Shown piece after piece: positions 60,005 through 64,000 of a stretch of DNA of 64,000 nucleotides. Position numbers and translations under genes: made by a program. A model generated the notes under the pieces. The model searched no databases. It worked only from the letters and a program-made list of their open reading frames with translations, and was not told the DNA's origin. Source of the stretch: Heliocidaris erythrogramma (taxonomy: Eukaryota > Echinodermata > Echinoidea > Camarodonta > Echinometridae); assembly GCA_025617745.1 (NCBI GenBank), contig CM046870.1, positions 8,186,303 through 8,250,302 on the forward strand. Direction: 5' to 3'. Numbering within the stretch: position 1 is the stretch's first letter; the number at the start of each line of letters is the position of its first letter.

Positions 60005-60250
60005 TACGTTAACGACACCAACAAAGAAAAGCACTTTTCCTTGCAGCCATTCTTGTGATGTCCACTTGGCATGCAACATGAGGCGCTGAAGACGCCTTTG
60101 TTTTGATAAACAAGCCCTCCAACCTTTTTCCATCCAACGGACCTCTATCAGGTGACATACTTCAGTATGTCTGTCACAGCTAGCATGATGTCATCAGGCC
60201 GTTATAGATTTTGGAGAAATCATTACAGGAGACGATATTTGGTTGTGAAA
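60005..60250. other. Non-repetitive, GC-richer block; possible regulatory DNA
   Basis: Seen: a 245-base stretch without low complexity or family repeats, holding the near-palindrome gacatacttcagtatgtc, tgatgtcatca (a CRE/ATF-like tgatgtca) and gaggcgctgaagacgcc. No open frame. Function not shown by sequence alone. Confidence 0.2.
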
Positions 60251-60599
60251 TGTTGTACAAAATCTGCTCTTTAATTGTACTTATAACAATAAGTACAAAT
60301 AGCAGATTTTATTGAAACAAAAAAGGAACAGTATGAGATAAGAGTACACCATGGATTTTTACACTTATCGTACATGTACATAGAGAGAATGGAATCCAGG
60401 AAACAAAAAGGGAAAACAGATGATATGCTTCGAGCTTTACATGTATAATCCACGATAGCAGCCCTTAAATGTAACCCCAATATAATCTGGGTTACCTTTA
60501 CGGGAATGAATATCCTGACCACGATTTTATGGGGGGGGGGGGGTGATAATCAGTAATAGAAGCATGGATGTTAACTGGTGGACAGCCAAGCTAACTGCA

Positions 60600-62250
60600 A
60601 GGCGATCTGTGATGGGGTACCTCGTAAATTGATATGCTCCACTTGCTACTAATGTGAGGCGCATATTGATTGTATCAGTACCACAGACAGACTTATATAA
60701 TGTTTAAAGCAACATTCATTGTTGGAGGGTACACATTCACCATTTTCCCCAAACCTGTATTCCCTAAATTTGAGCCATATACACAGATATTATCACATAA
60801 ATGCATCAAAGCTTGTGACAATGAGAGTTTAGAGAAGGCTCAATTCTGATAATACAAAGAAAATTTGTGGTTTAATACGGTCACCAAAAAATCCTATTGT
60901 CACTATATATTTTTAACAAAGTTCTAAAGAATATATTACTCACACAGATTTTTAGAGATGTGTTCATTTCATGATATATTTAGGGGCATTTCAAAGGGAA
61001 ACTGTGCAAAACTGTGTTTTAAGAGTTGTTTTATAAGAATCTATGGTGGCGGCCCCATGACTGTAGATAGAAGATTGTTCAAGATTTGGGGGGAAAGAGA
61101 AGAAGTGGACTACTGAAATCCCTCACACAAATCAAATTAACAAAGGTGTGATTGCTCTTTAATACAGGAGAGTATTAGTTCCCATATAAATCCCATAGGC
61201 AATGGCTAAATGCTAAAAATACAATAACATTCCACATTAAAGACATTTAATGTTAAAACGTTTAATGGTATCATTACAATCTGCACAAACGACAGGGTGA
61301 TTAATGGTGCAATTAATTGCGGGATTAAATCTACTTGTGTCAATCTCTCTGGCTGTCATGTCTAGACCCTTGAAAGATATCATAGCAAATTGAGAAGTAG
61401 ATGAAAGGTTAACTCATAAGTGAAAGTGGACTTAATTTGTTTACAATTAGATAGCATCTCAACTCAGTGATTGACTTTCAACACGTCATGGCAAACTGTT
61501 CAACTCTCTCCATTATTCTTTTTCCCTATACATCTTGACAGTTAAATGTTTGTTTGAAACTAAATTGGAAGTAGGCAGATGAAATCATATGTACATATAC
61601 ATCATAATCAGTTACTACGAAATTTTGTATGATATTTTTGACATCTATGCTATAACCTACTGAAATGAGGGTTGAGTTAGAGTCTTTTCTGTAAATGAAT
61701 CTTAACATTTGCCATTACAATTTTTTCAATTTACAACTTTCAATGATACATAAATGAGGAATCATTAGAATCAAACTTGACAAATTTTAACCCAAAAATA
61801 TATATGAATGCTGCCATTTGTCCGTAAGTTATTAAACTGTATATAGGTCCATGAATAACCAATACATCCTGCCATTTCATATGTAATATTTTTAATTCTG
61901 TTGGGTTTTTATTTAACACTGACGATAAGAAATTCCATAAATATTAACAATAAATTTTCTTCCAATTTTTTTCTACAATGAAACTGTTAGCTGCATTTTG
62001 ATATGGCAATTTATCAACTACACTTCGGAAAGATACAACACTGTGAAAATTCTAAAGAGAAAAGAAAAACATTCCTGACATTTAATCGCTAAACGAAACG
62101 TGAGAAATAATTCTTCATATCAAGGAGCAACCTCAGACTAAATATGTAATTACAAATGTAACTTTCAAATGAGGGCCTCTCACATCATGATTGCAAATTA
62201 ATCAGATCACCATAAAAGCATTCCAGTCCACCGGATAATTCCATTCACAG
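60600..62250. other. Upstream intron or flank, no exon seen
   Basis: AT-rich, apparently single-copy. No ERG exon 1 or 2 could be recognised on the minus strand. A taatggt/attaatg-rich stretch at 61255-61325 is the only local peculiarity. Confidence 0.45.
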
Positions 62251-62384
62251 ACAGTATATCTCATGCCATCATATGTCCAGATGGTATCTGATTACAATAA
62301 TTGCATTGTATCAATTACTATCAGGGAATGTGCTTGGTCTTTGACCCGGGAGGGGGGGGGGGGGGTACTGCATGTACTTGTTTT

Positions 62385-62660
62385 TCAGAAGGTTCACAAT
62401 TCCGAAAAACAAATTTCCCATAGCAAGGGATTCATAATTCCAAAAAATTAAAAAGGATTCATGATTCTGAACTTGTGATAAATTACCCCAAAGGTTTGTT
62501 ATTCCAAAGGTTTCTTAATTCCGAAAGTGCAAAAGAGCCCTATGTAACTTTTCGAAATTACAAACCTTCGGAAATATGAACCCTGTTCCATTTGCAAACT
62601 TATAAACCCTATTTTATTTTCTGAATAATGAACCTTCGGACAAACAAACCCTCAGAAAAT
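62385..62660. repeat. Phased aaggttcataattccg array, locus 3
   Basis: Seen: agaaggttcacaattccgaa, gattcataattccaaaa, aggtttcttaattccgaaag, then inverted (cgaaattacaaaccttcgga, aatgaaccttcgg). Same inverted design as locus 2, adjacent to a G-run at 62351. Confidence 0.65.
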
Positions 62661-62829
62661 TCAGTGATTTTCACAAAATTCACAACCTGACAGAACCTTA
62701 AATGTCGTACAATTCAGACATATTACCTTCAAAGCCCTATCATAAAAATGAAATGTGATGTACTGTACAGTGTAAATTAAGTTCATCGTTTGCTTTCCCA
62801 TTCCCATTCAAAACATCTGAAGATCAAGC

Positions 62830-63260
62830 GTTAATGTATGCAGGACCTTTTATTCATGAGAAATTATTCACTCAAGCGCTTCGTGTCAAACTCTGAATAT
62901 TTGATGATCTTATCGTTGAAATATAGATCATGTTCTTGGGAAGAGAGAGAGAGCGCCAGACAGCACGTATCACTAGCTTCCATCAGCGAACTGTATGGAC
63001 CATTCTGTATAGTTGTGTGTTAACGATGGCTAAGTACTTCTAAATTAAATTGCTTGAGTCCTTATGGACGAGTCCTTGATGATGATGTAGCCATTAGCCG
63101 TTCGCAGTGTCCCATATTTGTGATTGTTTGTGTTTGACCCGGTGCTGGAGCGATTGTTTGGACACAGAACAAAATTATGGAAAGATATTGCCCCTGTGGC
63201 CATCTCAGAACAACAATGTCCTCACCTGTCTCCCTTGATCATGACTGACTTGGAAAGGAT
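62830..63260. other. Non-repetitive block; possible regulatory DNA
   Basis: Seen: about 430 bases of mixed composition without repeats, with several aacaat/attgt (Sox-like) words and ggaccattctg. No ERG exon could be read from it on either strand. Confidence 0.2.
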
Positions 63261-63501
63261 ATTTTAAAAAAAAATTCCCATCTGAACTTCAAATTATGAC
63301 AGCCTTCTGCCCTTCTCGGCTATTCTTAACCTCTTTATCTCATTTTAGTACTGTGTTGATAATGAAGACAAAATATTTGCACTGTACGTTTATGTAGAGT
63401 TAGCGTCCTTCTGGCTCTCAGCGGATGGTATCTTTATCAGATATAATGATCATACTTCAATCTTGCACTAAACAAGTATGTCATGATAAGAGCATTTTTT
63501 A

Positions 63502-63554
63502 ATCTCTCTCTCTCTCTCTGTCTCTCTGTCTGTCTCTCTCTCCCCCCCCCCCCC
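63502..63554 (+). repeat. (ct)n microsatellite plus C-run
   Basis: Seen: ctctctctctctctgtctct followed by 14 C at 63541-63554. Confidence 0.9.
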
Positions 63555-64000
63555 TATATTCCTCTTTCAATTTCGCTATCTCTTTCTTGCTTTATCTGTC
63601 ATCATTTCACACTTCAATCTATTTATCTACTAACAATAGTTTTGCAGGAGAGAAAAAATGGGGGAAATCTGTCTCTCTTCCTATTTCTTCCCTGAAAGTG
63701 TTTTCAAGCTGCCTCCAAAGAATCATCCAGAAGACTCTGTACAGAGGTATCTTTTTTGCCATCTACAGTATGCATCTTAAGGCCATTATTTAGCTGGAGA
63801 GTATGTACACTGAGTACAATATTGAGACAAATGGAGGTATAAAAAGCATTTTTGTTTGCTTTGGATTTTCTTCAGCATAAACTTGACACTAAAGCAAGCA
63901 AGCTTCAAGCCTTTTAAGTCTGGCCTGGCTCTCGTTATCTGGAAATCAGTAGATCCTCAAATTGACTTGACGGAGGAAGGGAAAGTGCCGTCTAGATATA

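Overview
The window is eukaryotic nuclear DNA. It is AT-rich and intron-dominated, and is crowded with microsatellites, homopolymeric C/G tracts, tRNA-derived SINEs, foldback MITEs and DNA-transposon remnants. The repeat style (gtttcataaaactt foldbacks, many C/G runs of 10-24 bases, a Penelope-type GIY-YIG remnant, tRNA-SINEs ending in ATT repeats) suggests a marine invertebrate. An echinoderm such as a sea urchin is my best guess, but this is impression and not proof.

One protein-coding gene is recognisable, on the minus strand. It is an ERG-type voltage-gated potassium channel (KCNH2/6/7 family). Five exons fit together with consensus splice sites and unbroken phase. In transcript order they are 23570-23749 (end of the PAS domain, best match PVKNENEEIIMCILNFED), 21738-21797 (a 60-base phase-1 exon), 14199-14532 (starting at the family motif TFRLKLP), 12619-12821 (SIRRASSLE) and 8517-8746 (SAASDSDLARYR, ending in VTQ exactly where the vertebrate gene has the border before its transmembrane exons). 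Together they give 1007 nt, about 336 codons. The first PAS exons are not visible between 23.75 and 64 kb, and the channel exons S1-S6 are not visible between 1 and 8.5 kb. The window is therefore the N-terminal/linker part of a very large gene whose upstream intron exceeds 40 kb.

Layout: 1-8.5 kb is downstream intron with purine/pyrimidine tracts, a hexamer satellite and a SINE nested in another repeat. 8.4-15 kb holds three exons plus several partial, decayed copies of the 8.5 kb exon and its junctions, a tandem duplication and telomere-like CCTAA repeats. 15-24 kb holds foldbacks, a CTA microsatellite, a nested palindromic TA-flanked transposon, the 60-base exon and the PAS exon. 24-64 kb is the long upstream intron or 5' flank. 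It contains a 390-bp MITE family (four copies), a 1.67 kb palindromic Tc1-like element, a 660-bp foldback, a 5'-truncated Penelope-like remnant, a ~80-bp hairpin family (about eight full copies plus halves), SINEs, a degenerate ~165-bp tandem array and phased arrays of a ttcggaattatgaacc motif.

The most interesting signals are the frame-preserving 60-base exon, the duplicated splice-donor/exon end at 8.39 kb that could start a short ERG isoform, repeated partial duplication of the same exon, and the large number of full-length palindromic elements.
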